From DASTGO01 sp035719045 (GTDB taxonomy: Bacteria > Actinomycetota > Actinomycetes > Actinomycetales > Kineosporiaceae), in NCBI GenBank assembly GCA_035719045.1, contig DASTGO010000099.1, positions 1 through 34,700 of the forward strand: a stretch of 34,700 bases of DNA. The letters are read 5' to 3'. Numbering within the stretch: position 1 is the first letter of the stretch; the number at the start of each line of letters is the position of its first letter. Below are positions 1-7,634 of the stretch, piece by piece. The notes under the pieces were generated by a model, which saw only the letters and a list, made by a program, of their open reading frames with translations, did not search any database and had not been told where the DNA came from. The position numbers were made by a program, and so were the translations under genes.

Positions 1-2591
1 GCCGCGGATCGGGCGGACGGCGCGACCCTCCTCGGCCGCGGCACGGCGCCGGTCCCGCTCATGGCCGGCAGCTGGGTCGGGCCGGCCAGCAGCGTCCCGA
101 GCGGCGCGGGACGGCCGAGGTGGTAGCCCTGGGCCAGGTCACAGCCGAGACCACGCAGGAGTTGCAGGCACCGGGCGTCCTCGATCCCCTCGGCGATGGT
201 CTGCAGGCCGAGGTCGTCGACGAGGCGGATCAGGTTGCGCAGCAGCCGCCGGTCGATGGACTGCTGTGCGGCGTGGGTGACGAAGGAACGGTCGATCTTG
301 ACGCCGTGCACCGGGAGGTTCCGCAGCCGGGCCAGGGAGGAGTACCCCGTGCCGAAGTCGTCGATCCAGGTCCGGACCCCGAGCTCCCGCAGCCCGCCGA
401 TCATGGCTGCGGCCAGGTCGTAGTCGGTCATCACGGTGTGCTCGGTGATCTCGGTGACGAGGCTGCCGCCGTCGATGCCCTCCTCGATCAGGGTCCGGCC
501 GAGCCAGTCGACGAAGTCCAGCTCGTACAGGTTGCGCACGGACAGGTTCACCGAGACCTCCAGCGGACCGCCCAGCGCATCACCCAGCTGCCGCAGGTCG
601 CGCAGGGCCTGGCGGACCACCCAGCGGGTGAGGGCCCGCATGTATCCGGCGGCGTCGGCGAGGTCGATGAACTCCCCCGGCGGGATCAGTCCCAGGGTGG
701 GGTGCTGCCAGCGCACGAGGGCCTCGGTTCCGGCCAGCCGGCCGGTGGCCAGGTCGAACAGCGGCTGGTGGTGCAGCACCAGGTGTCCCTCGTCGATCGC
801 GGTCTCCAGGTCGCTGATCAGGGTGACCCGGTCCCCCTGGGAGAAGTCCCGGGCGGCGTCGTAGCGCTGGGGTTCGTCGGCCTGCTGCTTGGCCTGGTAC
901 ATGGCGACGTCGGCCCGGCGGATCAGCTCGTCGGTGGTGGCGGCGTCCTCGGGGTGGACGGCGATCCCGATGCTGGCGCGGGTGCGCAACCGCAGCCCGG
1001 CGACGTCGATGGGCCGGCTGATCGTGTGCGCCAGCCGTCGTGCCAGCTCGGCGGCCCGGGCGTCATCGGCTCCGGGCAGCACCACGGCGAACTCGTCGCC
1101 GCCCAGCCGGGCCACCACACCGGTGGCGCCGACGGACTCCCCGATCCGGTCGGCCACCTGGCGCAGCAGCTCGTCGCCGAGCACATGTCCGAGGGAGTCG
1201 TTGATCTCCTTGAACCGGTCCAGGTCGAGGATCAGCAGGGCGGTGGACGGGGGCCCGCCGTCGGGCGCGGTCAGCCGGGCGAGCAGCTCGTTGAGGGCAC
1301 GGCGGTTGGGCAGGCCGGTGAGGTCGTCCCGGCGGGCGAGGGCGTCCAGGCGTTCCCGGGCACGCACGCGCTCGGTGACGTCGATCAGGTCGATCTTGCA
1401 GTGGCAGTCGTCGACGTGGTGGCCGTCCGCCTGGTAGGTGCGCCCGTCGGCGCCGAGGAACTCCACGCTCGCCCGGCCGCGCGCCACGGTGCAGGCGACG
1501 AGCGCGCTGACCTCCCGCACGGCAGGCGTGTCCGCCCCGCAGGGCCAGTGGGCTCCGGAGGCAACGGCCGGCAGCCCGAGTGCCACCTGGCAGGCCGGGT
1601 TGAGCGCCAGCACGGTCGGCCGGCCGTCCTCGCAGGCCAGCAGGAGCTGCCCGATCGGCGACATGGCCACCAGCCGGCCGAAGGCGAGAGCCTCCCGCTC
1701 GGCCTCGACCTGTTCGGTGCGGTCGACCAGGACCCCGACGAAGAAGGCGTGCCGCCCGCTGCGCTCGGTCACCGAGCTGGTCCGGGAGTCCATCCAGCGC
1801 CAGGTCCCGTCCTGGTGGCGCAGGCGCAGCAACCGGCGGCCGCCGGCGGCGGACTGCGGGTCGGGCATCAGTCCGGCCTGGTCGTCGGGGTGGACCACCT
1901 CCCGCCAGAAGCCCGGACGTTCCCACTGCTGGGACGGATGCCCCAGCAGTCGCTGCACCGCCGGGGACATCTTCATCGCGTCCCGGCCGGGGATCTCCTC
2001 CCAGATCACCGCGTCCACACGTTCGCTGACCAGCTGCTCGCGTTCGGCCGCCCGCCGGTTGCCGATGTTCAGCCGGATGGTGCGCAGCATGAACACCCCG
2101 CCCAGCAGGCAGAAGGCCACCAGCACCACCTGCGGGTCCAGGGCCGTCGACCGCTGCCGCATCAGCACGACCGAGGCGAACACCGCCAGGAAGGAACCCA
2201 CGGCAGGGAGCGGGCGGAACGTGGCGGCCCAGCCCATGATCGCCACCAGCACGACCAGCAGCACCGGCGACGGCAGTCCGAGGGCGGCCAGGAACATCAC
2301 CACCAGGGCGTCGGCCACCGAGACGATGCCCGCCTGCCCCGGCCGCAGCAGCGACCAGACATGCCCCGCCACCTGCACCACGGCCAGGGCCCCGATCACC
2401 GCGAGCTCGCGATCACCGGTCCCACCCCGCCAGCCGATGACCAGCCCCCCGACGGCGGCCGCATGACGCACCCACCACATGTACTGGCAGAACTGCAGCT
2501 GCCGGTCCTCGTCCGCGGCCGCGCGCGTCAATCTGTCCCGGCCCACGGCATTCCACAGGTACCGGCCCAGCCAGGTGCGCACCACCCTCAC
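1..2591 (-). CDS. Membrane PAS-GGDEF-EAL c-di-GMP turnover protein (3' end off window)
   Basis: Predicted bifunctional cyclic-di-GMP protein of the cytoplasmic membrane. The minus frame is open from the stop at 2643-2645 to the left edge, giving about 863 codons with the C-terminus missing. About five hydrophobic segments fill residues 45-175 (a MASE-like sensor). A PAS fold lies near residues 190-290, a second PAS-like segment near 330-420, a GGDEF domain near 430-580 and an EAL domain near 595-850. The cyclase motif is intact (RLGGDEF, near residue 498), with no RxxD inhibitory site just before it. The phosphodiesterase residues are also present: EALVRW near residue 622, IDDFGTGYSSL, KIDRSFV and AEGIE. 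Both activities could thus be real, although such proteins often use only one. The start is uncertain: GTG codons end at 2591, 2585 and 2582, and an ATG at 2480 would trim the N-terminus. No partner gene suggests the signal sensed. Confidence 0.88.
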   Translation of the reverse strand, partial: MRVVRTWLGRYLWNAVGRDRLTRAAADEDRQLQFCQYMWWVRHAAAVGGLVIGWRGGTGDRELAVIGALAVVQVAGHVWSLLRPGQAGIVSVADALVVMFLAALGLPSPVLLVVLVAIMGWAATFRPLPAVGSFLAVFASVVLMRQRSTALDPQVVLVAFCLLGGVFMLRTIRLNIGNRRAAEREQLVSERVDAVIWEEIPGRDAMKMSPAVQRLLGHPSQQWERPGFWREVVHPDDQAGLMPDPQSAAGGRRLLRLRHQDGTWRWMDSRTSSVTERSGRHAFFVGVLVDRTEQVEAEREALAFGRLVAMSPIGQLLLACEDGRPTVLALNPACQVALGLPAVASGAHWPCGADTPAVREVSALVACTVARGRASVEFLGADGRTYQADGHHVDDCHCKIDLIDVTERVRARERLDALARRDDLTGLPNRRALNELLARLTAPDGGPPSTALLILDLDRFKEINDSLGHVLGDELLRQVADRIGESVGATGVVARLGGDEFAVVLPGADDARAAELARRLAHTISRPIDVAGLRLRTRASIGIAVHPEDAATTDELIRRADVAMYQAKQQADEPQRYDAARDFSQGDRVTLISDLETAIDEGHLVLHHQPLFDLATGRLAGTEALVRWQHPTLGLIPPGEFIDLADAAGYMRALTRWVVRQALRDLRQLGDALGGPLEVSVNLSVRNLYELDFVDWLGRTLIEEGIDGGSLVTEITEHTVMTDYDLAAAMIGGLRELGVRTWIDDFGTGYSSLARLRNLPVHGVKIDRSFVTHAAQQSIDRRLLRNLIRLVDDLGLQTIAEGIEDARCLQLLRGLGCDLAQGYHLGRPAPLGTLLAGPTQLPAMSGTGAVPRPRRVAPSARSA

Positions 2592-2747
2592 CAAGGGCTC
2601 ATCGGCACCCCGGGTCCGCGGGCTGAACCCCTGATCGCAGGCTCATCCCGACGGCGGGTCGCCCCCGCGTCGAAGGCGACTTCCCACCGTTCCCCACCTC
2701 ACCTGCCGCACCCGCAGGTCAGGGGCCCGCGCGCCGGGCGCGCCGGG

Positions 2748-3284
2748 TCAGACCTCGACGGCTGGCGTGGCCGTGGCGCCGGGCTCGACCGTGACCTCGG
2801 CGCCGGCGGTGCACAGCACGTCTGCGGCCCGGGTCGCGGCCTGCTCGTCCGCCTCGACCAGGAGCACGGTCGGGGCCGTGACGACGGCCTGCCGGGACGC
2901 CGCCAGGGTGGCGCCGCTGATCTCCCGGACCGCCTTCACCACCCGGACCGGAGCCTCACCCGCCCCGGTCAGGGTGACGACGAGACTGCCCGACCCCAGC
3001 GCGCGAGGCCAGGGACCGGTCCGCAGGGCCGGTGCCCAGCGCAGGGACAGCAGGCGCAGCGCCAGGGAGGCCGCGGCGCCCAGGCCGATCAGACCGGACC
3101 ACAGGTCCCGCTCGGACGGCAGCAGCAACAGCCCGGGGAAGCCGCTGAAGAGTACGACCGCGGCCGCCACCTGGCTCGGGCCCAACCAGCGCGGCACCGG
3201 ATCCGATGTCTCACGCAGAGTCACCAGAAGCCACTGCCGGAGCCGCTCGGACGGCACTCGCCGCACGAGGTCGTGCATACGCAT
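2748..3284 (-). CDS. Small membrane protein with ribosomal L7/L12 C-terminal-like domain
   Basis: A 178-aa protein of unknown role. Residues about 33-55 and 60-85 form two hydrophobic segments. The C-terminal 70 residues contain VRVVKAVREISGATL followed by an alternating helix/strand pattern ending in AGAEVTV, which closely resembles the C-terminal domain of ribosomal protein bL12 (V.VIKxVRxITGLGLKEAK...AGAxVEL). In bL12 that domain contacts translation factors; here it appears tethered to the membrane, and its partner is unknown. The ATG ending at 3284 is chosen because GGGGAGG lies five bases upstream; a longer open frame to 3479 lacks such a signal. It lies 228 bp downstream of nrdJ but has its own promoter (-10 TAGCCT at 3302-3307) merged with a perfect palindrome. 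Confidence is high for the gene and moderate for the L12 resemblance. Confidence 0.75.
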   Translation of the reverse strand: MRMHDLVRRVPSERLRQWLLVTLRETSDPVPRWLGPSQVAAAVVLFSGFPGLLLLPSERDLWSGLIGLGAAASLALRLLSLRWAPALRTGPWPRALGSGSLVVTLTGAGEAPVRVVKAVREISGATLAASRQAVVTAPTVLLVEADEQAATRAADVLCTAGAEVTVEPGATATPAVEV

Positions 3285-3301
3285 GTCAACCTCCCCGGCA
3301 C

Positions 3302-3335
3302 AGGCTAGTGAGTGGCCACATCTCTGGCCACTCAC
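3302..3335 (-). promoter_or_regulatory. Promoter with 11-bp perfect inverted repeat (operator candidate)
   Basis: Reading the minus strand, an 11-bp arm GTGAGTGGCCA, a 6-nt spacer and its exact complement (3308-3335) abut the -10 box TAGCCT (3302-3307). The palindrome fills the promoter spacer and -35 position; TGGCCA sits 17 bp from the -10. No T-tract follows, so a repressor or activator site is more likely than a terminator. Confidence 0.6.
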
Positions 3336-3512
3336 GGTGAACTCCCTCGGTGGCGTGATGCGGCCCCCCACGGACGCGCCGTCCGGTGAGCTCAGTACCC
3401 GAAACGGCGTGCGCAGGGGCGGTGCCGGATGTCCCCGCCACCGCCCCTCGCGTCGTTCCGCTCCCGCCTCAGCGCCCACCCGTGCGGATGTCCGCCGGCC
3501 GGGCCCGCAGGT

Positions 3513-6404
3513 TCAGCTGCAGCCGGATGTCGACCCGCAGCCCTCGCAGACGTAGCAGGACCCGGCCGGGCGCATCTTCGTGCCGCAGGTGAAGCACATC
3601 GGGGCGTCGGCGGTGCGGCCCTGCAGGGCATCCATCAGCTCGGCGGACGAGTGCACCTGCACCGGCACCGCCCGGTTGGCCGCGGCGGGCTCACCGGCTG
3701 CGGACTCCGCCCTGGCCCCCGACGCCTTCGGCTTCTGAGACGAGGCCGACTGGGCGAGGGACTGCAGGTCCTCCTCGACGTCGTCCTCGGACTCGATCGG
3801 GGCGTAGGAGCCGGTCTCCAGCTGCCGCTGCCGCTCGGCCGCCGTGTAGATGCCCATCGAGGCCCGGGTGTCGAAGTCCAGGTAGTCCAGGGCGAGGCGG
3901 CGGAACACGTAGTCCATCACCGACTGCGCCATCCGGACGTCCGGGTCGTCGGTCAGGCCGGCCGGCTCGAACCGCATGTTGACGAACTTCTCGACGTAGG
4001 TCTCCAGCGGCACGCCGTGCTGGATGGCGATCGAGATGGCCAGCGAGAAGGCGTCCATCATGCCCGCGAGGGTGGACCCCTGCTTGCCGAGCTTGAGGAA
4101 GATCTCGCCGAGGCCGTCGTCGGGGTAGGAACCGGCGGTCAGGTACCCCTCGGCACCACCGACCGAGAACGACGTGGTCTGGCTGGGACGGCGCTTCGGC
4201 AGCCGCTTGCGGATCGGCCGGTACTCGACCCGGACCTTCTCCGCGGGCTCCTGGACCTCGGCCTTCTCCTTCTTCGCCTTGGCGTCGGACAGCGGCTGGC
4301 CGACCTTGCAGTTGTCCCGATAGACCGCCAGCGCCTTCAGGCCGAGCTTCCAGCCCTGGAAGTAGACGTCGGCGATCTCCTCGACGCTCGCGGTCTCCGG
4401 CAGGTTGACGGTCTTGGAGATCGCCCCGGACAGGAACGGCTGGGTGGCGGCCATCATCCGCACGTGGCCCATCGGCTTGATCGCCCGGGCGCCGACCGCG
4501 CAGTCGAACACCTCGTAGTGCTCCGGCTTCAGGCCGGGGGCGTCGATGACGTGGCCGTGCTCGGCGATGTGCTCGACGATCGCCTCGACCGTCTCCTCGG
4601 TGTACCCGAGCTTGCGCAGCGCCCGCGGGACGGTCTGGTTGACCACCTGCATCGAGCCGCCGCCGACCAGCTTCTTGAACTTCACCAGCGAGAAGTCCGG
4701 CTCGATCCCCGTGGTGTCGCAGTCCATCATGAAACCGATCGTGCCGGTCGGGGCGAGCAGGCTGGCCTGCGCGTTGCGCCAGCCGCTGGCCTCCCCGATC
4801 CGCAGGCAGGTCTCCCATTCCGCGGTCGCGACCCGGTGCACGTCGGTGTCCATCGGGTGCAGCGTCCGGACAGCGTCGTTGGCGACGGCGTGCTTGCGCA
4901 TCACCCGCCGGTGCGCCTCGGCGTTGCGGGCGAACCCGTCGTACGGGCCGACCACCCCGGCCAGCTCCGCCGACCGCCGGTAGGCCGTGGCCGTCATCAG
5001 CGAGGTGATCGCCGCGGCCAGCGCCCGGCCGCCGTCGGAGTCGTAGCCCAGCCCGGACGCCATCAGCAGCGCGCCGAGGTTGGCGTAGCCGATGCCCAAC
5101 TGGCGGAACGCCTTCGTGGTCTGGCTGATCGCCTCGGTCGGGAAGTCCGCGAACGAGATCGAGATGTCCATCGCGGTGATGACCAGCTCGACCGCCTTGA
5201 CGAACGTCGCACTGTCGAACGAGCCGTCGTCGGTGAGGAACTTCATCAGGTTCAGCGAGGCGAGGTTGCAGCTGGAGTTGTCGAGGTGCATGTACTCGCT
5301 GCACGGGTTCGACGCGGTGATCCGGCCGGATTCCGGGGTGGTGTGCCAGTCGTTGATCGTGTCGTCGTACTGGATGCCCGGGTCGGCGCACTCCCACGCC
5401 GCCTGTGCCATCTTGCCGAACAGGCCCTTGGCGTCGACGGACTCGATCACCTCACCGGTGGTCCGCGACCGCAGGCCGAACGACTCCCCGTTCTCCACCG
5501 CGCGCATGAACTCGTCGGACGCCCGGACCGAGTTGTTGGCGTTCTGGTACTGCACGCTGGTGATGTCGCGGCCGCCGAGGTCAACGTCGAAGCCGGCGTC
5601 CCGCAGCGCGCGGATCTTGTGCTCCTCGCGCGCCTTGGTGGCGATGAACTCCTCGATGTCGGGGTGGTCGACGTCGAGCACGACCATCTTGGCCGCACGC
5701 CGGGTCGCCCCGCCGGACTTGATCGTCCCCGCCGAGGCGTCCGCCCCGCGCATGAACGACACCGGACCGGACGCGGTGCCGCCGCTGGACAGCAGTTCCT
5801 TCGAGGACCGGATCCGGGACAGGTTCAGGCCGGCACCGGAGCCACCCTTGAAGATGAACCCCTCTTCCTTGTACCAGTTGAGGATCGAGTCCATCGAGTC
5901 CTCTACCGACAGAATGAAACACGCCGAAACTTGTTGGGGCGCAGGGGTTCCGACGTTGAACCAGACCGGTGAGTTGAAGCTGAACACCTGGTGCACCAGC
6001 ATCCAGGTCAGCTCGTGCTCGAAGACCTCGGCGTCGGCCTCGGTGGCGAAGTAGCCGAGCGCCTTGCCGTGCTTCACATAGGTCAGCACGACCCGGTCGA
6101 CCAACTGCTTCAGGCTCCGCTCCCGGGCCTCGGTGCCCAGCGCGCCACGGAAGTACTTGGTCGTCACGATCGTCGAGGCGTTCAGGCTCCAGAAGTCGGG
6201 GAACTCCACCCGCTTCTGCTCGAAGATGGTCTCGCCGGTCTTCCAGTTGGTCTGGACGACGTCGCGCCGCTCCCAGGTCACCTCGTCGTAGGGGTGGACA
6301 CCGGGCTTGCTGAACACCCGCCCGATGGTCAGCCCCGTGCGCTTGACCTTCGGCACGTCGCTACGCGTCCTGCGCCCCCCGGCACCCGACGTCGTCTCCG
6401 TCAT
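3513..6404 (-). CDS. nrdJ: Vitamin B12-dependent (class II) ribonucleotide reductase
   Basis: Cytoplasmic adenosylcobalamin-dependent reductase that converts ribonucleotides to deoxyribonucleotides without needing oxygen or a separate radical subunit. The 963-aa length is normal for actinobacterial NrdJ. The redox Cys pair is C162 (SACFI) and C379 (SSCNLASLN). The thiyl-radical site is N366-P-C368-S-E370. A KGGSGAGLNLSRIRS loop lies near residues 186-200, and the C-terminal tail carries two CxxC pairs (CFTCG...CYVCEGCG, about 937-955), the usual zinc-binding end that helps re-reduce the active site. The ATG ending at 6404 follows GAGGGGA. It lies 144 bp downstream of nrdR in the same direction and is probably co-transcribed under NrdR control. 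No cobalamin riboswitch was recognised. Confidence 0.98.
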   Translation of the reverse strand: MTETTSGAGGRRTRSDVPKVKRTGLTIGRVFSKPGVHPYDEVTWERRDVVQTNWKTGETIFEQKRVEFPDFWSLNASTIVTTKYFRGALGTEARERSLKQLVDRVVLTYVKHGKALGYFATEADAEVFEHELTWMLVHQVFSFNSPVWFNVGTPAPQQVSACFILSVEDSMDSILNWYKEEGFIFKGGSGAGLNLSRIRSSKELLSSGGTASGPVSFMRGADASAGTIKSGGATRRAAKMVVLDVDHPDIEEFIATKAREEHKIRALRDAGFDVDLGGRDITSVQYQNANNSVRASDEFMRAVENGESFGLRSRTTGEVIESVDAKGLFGKMAQAAWECADPGIQYDDTINDWHTTPESGRITASNPCSEYMHLDNSSCNLASLNLMKFLTDDGSFDSATFVKAVELVITAMDISISFADFPTEAISQTTKAFRQLGIGYANLGALLMASGLGYDSDGGRALAAAITSLMTATAYRRSAELAGVVGPYDGFARNAEAHRRVMRKHAVANDAVRTLHPMDTDVHRVATAEWETCLRIGEASGWRNAQASLLAPTGTIGFMMDCDTTGIEPDFSLVKFKKLVGGGSMQVVNQTVPRALRKLGYTEETVEAIVEHIAEHGHVIDAPGLKPEHYEVFDCAVGARAIKPMGHVRMMAATQPFLSGAISKTVNLPETASVEEIADVYFQGWKLGLKALAVYRDNCKVGQPLSDAKAKKEKAEVQEPAEKVRVEYRPIRKRLPKRRPSQTTSFSVGGAEGYLTAGSYPDDGLGEIFLKLGKQGSTLAGMMDAFSLAISIAIQHGVPLETYVEKFVNMRFEPAGLTDDPDVRMAQSVMDYVFRRLALDYLDFDTRASMGIYTAAERQRQLETGSYAPIESEDDVEEDLQSLAQSASSQKPKASGARAESAAGEPAAANRAVPVQVHSSAELMDALQGRTADAPMCFTCGTKMRPAGSCYVCEGCGSTSGCS

Positions 6405-6548
6405 TGCTTCCCCTCACATCCGTCTTCGCTTACTACCCGTCCGGCCCTTCCTGGCCCGGACGTGTGGGTGATCTCACGTTGCTGGCCGCCGACGACGTCG
6501 CCTTCCCCTGCGCCGTCGCCGGCGGCGGTCTCAGGAACCGCGGCCGTA

Positions 6549-7070
6549 CTACCCCGCCGCGCTGGGCAGCGGGCCACCGCTCGACGGCCGGTCGGGATCC
6601 GGCCCCGGTTCGACCCCGGTGGGCTCACGTTCGGCCCGCAGCAGGGTGATCGCGGCCTCGAAGTCCTCCAAGGACTCGAAGGCCTGGTAGACGCTGGCGA
6701 AGCGCAGGAACGCCACCTCGTCCAGCTCACGCAGCGGCCCGAGAATGCTCAGGCCGATCTCATGGGCGTCGACCTCCGCGGCACCGGTGCTGCGGATCTG
6801 TTCCTCGACGCGCTGCGCCAACCGGGCCAGCGCATCCTCCCCGACCGGGCGACCCTGGCAGGCCTTGCGCACCCCGGAGATGATCTTGGCCCGGCTGAAG
6901 GGCTCACTGGCCCCCGACCGCTTCATCACCGTCAGGCTCGCGGTCTCGACGGTGGAGAACCGCCGGCCGCACTGGGGGCACTGGCGTCGCCGGCGGATCG
7001 CGGTCCCGTCGTCGGTACTGCGCGAGTCCACGACCCGCGAGTCGGCGTACCGGCAGAACGGACAGATCAC
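6549..7070 (-). CDS. nrdR: Transcriptional repressor of ribonucleotide reductase genes
   Basis: Cytoplasmic repressor that senses ATP/dATP and shuts off ribonucleotide reductase promoters. The 173-aa product has the zinc ribbon C3-x2-C6 and C31-x2-C34 (CPFC, CPQC), then an ATP-cone domain at about residues 46-136 (VMKRSGASEPFSRAKIISGV...). The GTG ending at 7070 is preferred because it places the ribbon at the N-terminus, as in all NrdR proteins; the in-frame ATG at 7109 would add 13 residues. GGTGGGAG lies about nine bases upstream. The gene precedes nrdJ as in Streptomyces nrdRJ, and tandem box-like repeats at its own promoter imply autoregulation. The last 20 residues are a Pro/Gly-rich tail. 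Confidence 0.96.
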   Translation of the reverse strand: MICPFCRYADSRVVDSRSTDDGTAIRRRRQCPQCGRRFSTVETASLTVMKRSGASEPFSRAKIISGVRKACQGRPVGEDALARLAQRVEEQIRSTGAAEVDAHEIGLSILGPLRELDEVAFLRFASVYQAFESLEDFEAAITLLRAEREPTGVEPGPDPDRPSSGGPLPSAAG

Positions 7071-7143
7071 GGCTTCGGGCTCCCACCTGTGGACGAACGT
7101 GGGGACCACCTGTGGGCGAAGGCCCGGATTCTGGGGATCCCGC

Positions 7144-7191
7144 TGGGGACTAGATGTGGATGACTCACAGCGGTGTAACTACTAGATGTGG
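7144..7191 (-). promoter_or_regulatory. Tandem NrdR boxes
   Basis: The 11-mer ACTAGATGTGG occurs at 7149-7159 and again at 7181-7191, exactly 32 bp apart, or three helical turns. NrdR boxes are 16-bp imperfect palindromes (acaCwAtATaTwGtgt) arranged in pairs at about this spacing. The promoter-proximal copy at 7176-7191 keeps the outer CTA...TGTG positions; the other is more degenerate. The pair lies just downstream of a predicted -10 box and upstream of nrdR. Confidence 0.7.
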
Positions 7192-7196
7192 GGGTA

Positions 7197-7226
7197 ACGC
7201 TAAGACGGCGACCCCAGGGGATGCAA
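7197..7226 (-). promoter_or_regulatory. Predicted nrdR-nrdJ promoter
   Basis: On the minus strand TTGCAT (7221-7226) and TAGCGT (7197-7202) are separated by 18 bp. The expected start near 7190 falls inside the proximal NrdR-box-like repeat, which suits repression by promoter occlusion. Confidence 0.55.
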
Positions 7227-7282
7227 GCCGGACACGCCTGCCCGAACCCACCCCCAGCCACCGGAACCGACCGTCTTCATGG

Positions 7283-7308
7283 ACGAATCGTTACCATTAA
7301 TGACTCGT
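7283..7308. repeat. 26-bp imperfect palindrome in an AT-rich island
   Basis: ACGAATCGTTA, CCAT, TAATGACTCGT: the arms match at 9 of 11 positions. It stands in the only markedly AT-rich patch of this spacer and looks like a regulator-binding site, but no neighbouring start codon clearly belongs to it. Confidence 0.45.
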
Positions 7309-7560
7309 GGTTATCTCCACAGAAGACCCTCAGCCGGGGTCCTCCCCCTCGGCAGCGACGTCCCACAGGCTCCGGAACCGGCACCACGAGCCCGCCCGAC
7401 CCGGACGACCACCCGTCCGCACAGCCCTGGCCCACCCGACCCCGGTCCGACGCCTGCCCCGCAGCCCCCGCCCGCACCTGCCCCGCAACGCCGGCCCGGC
7501 ACATGTCGTCTCGGTCGCCCGCCGCGCAGCACTCAGCCCCCGGCCTCCGCCGGACGACCA

Positions 7561-7625
7561 CCCCGACCCCGACCCCGACCCGGGGCCGGCGGACGGCGGA
7601 CGGCGGACGGCGGACGGCGGACGGC
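7561..7625. repeat. G-quadruplex motif and 7-bp tandem repeat
   Basis: Positions 7561-7581 are CCCC-GA-CCCC-GA-CCCC-GA-CCC, so the minus strand has four G tracts with 2-nt loops. Positions 7588-7625 are about five copies of CGGCGGA. Both lie directly downstream of the chiZ-like gene on its own strand. Confidence 0.7.
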
Positions 7626-7634
7626 TCAGAATGC

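Larger units (their letters stand above)
7227..7634. other. Gene-free spacer between the nrdR promoter and the chiZ-like gene
   Basis: No convincing gene was found in about 400 bp. It holds an AT-rich island with a 26-bp imperfect palindrome (7283-7308), a C-rich run of four C tracts (7561-7581; a G-quadruplex motif on the minus strand) and a 7-bp tandem repeat (7588-7625). The open frames crossing it are low-complexity Pro/Arg/Gly frames on both strands. Confidence 0.6.

Noticed and set aside
120..3308. A 1062-codon open frame on the plus strand
   Set aside because: It is antisense to the PAS-GGDEF-EAL and L12-like genes; composition is Gly/Pro/Gln/His-rich with no domain, as expected for a shadow frame at this GC content.
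3429..5972. An 847-codon plus-strand frame and several other long antisense frames (for example 9955-12420, 13330-16239, 32815-34371)
   Set aside because: All lie opposite well-identified genes (nrdJ, dinG, hflX, lhr) and have biased, domainless translations.
7224..7245. AAGCCGGACACGCCTGCC on the plus strand, resembling a B12-box of cobalamin riboswitches
   Set aside because: It faces away from nrdR-nrdJ, the other conserved riboswitch segments are missing, and no plus-strand gene follows for over 1 kb.
7309..7322. TTATCTCCACA, similar to a DnaA box
   Set aside because: It has two extra bases compared with TTATCCACA, and no cluster of proper boxes or AT-rich unwinding region indicates an origin.
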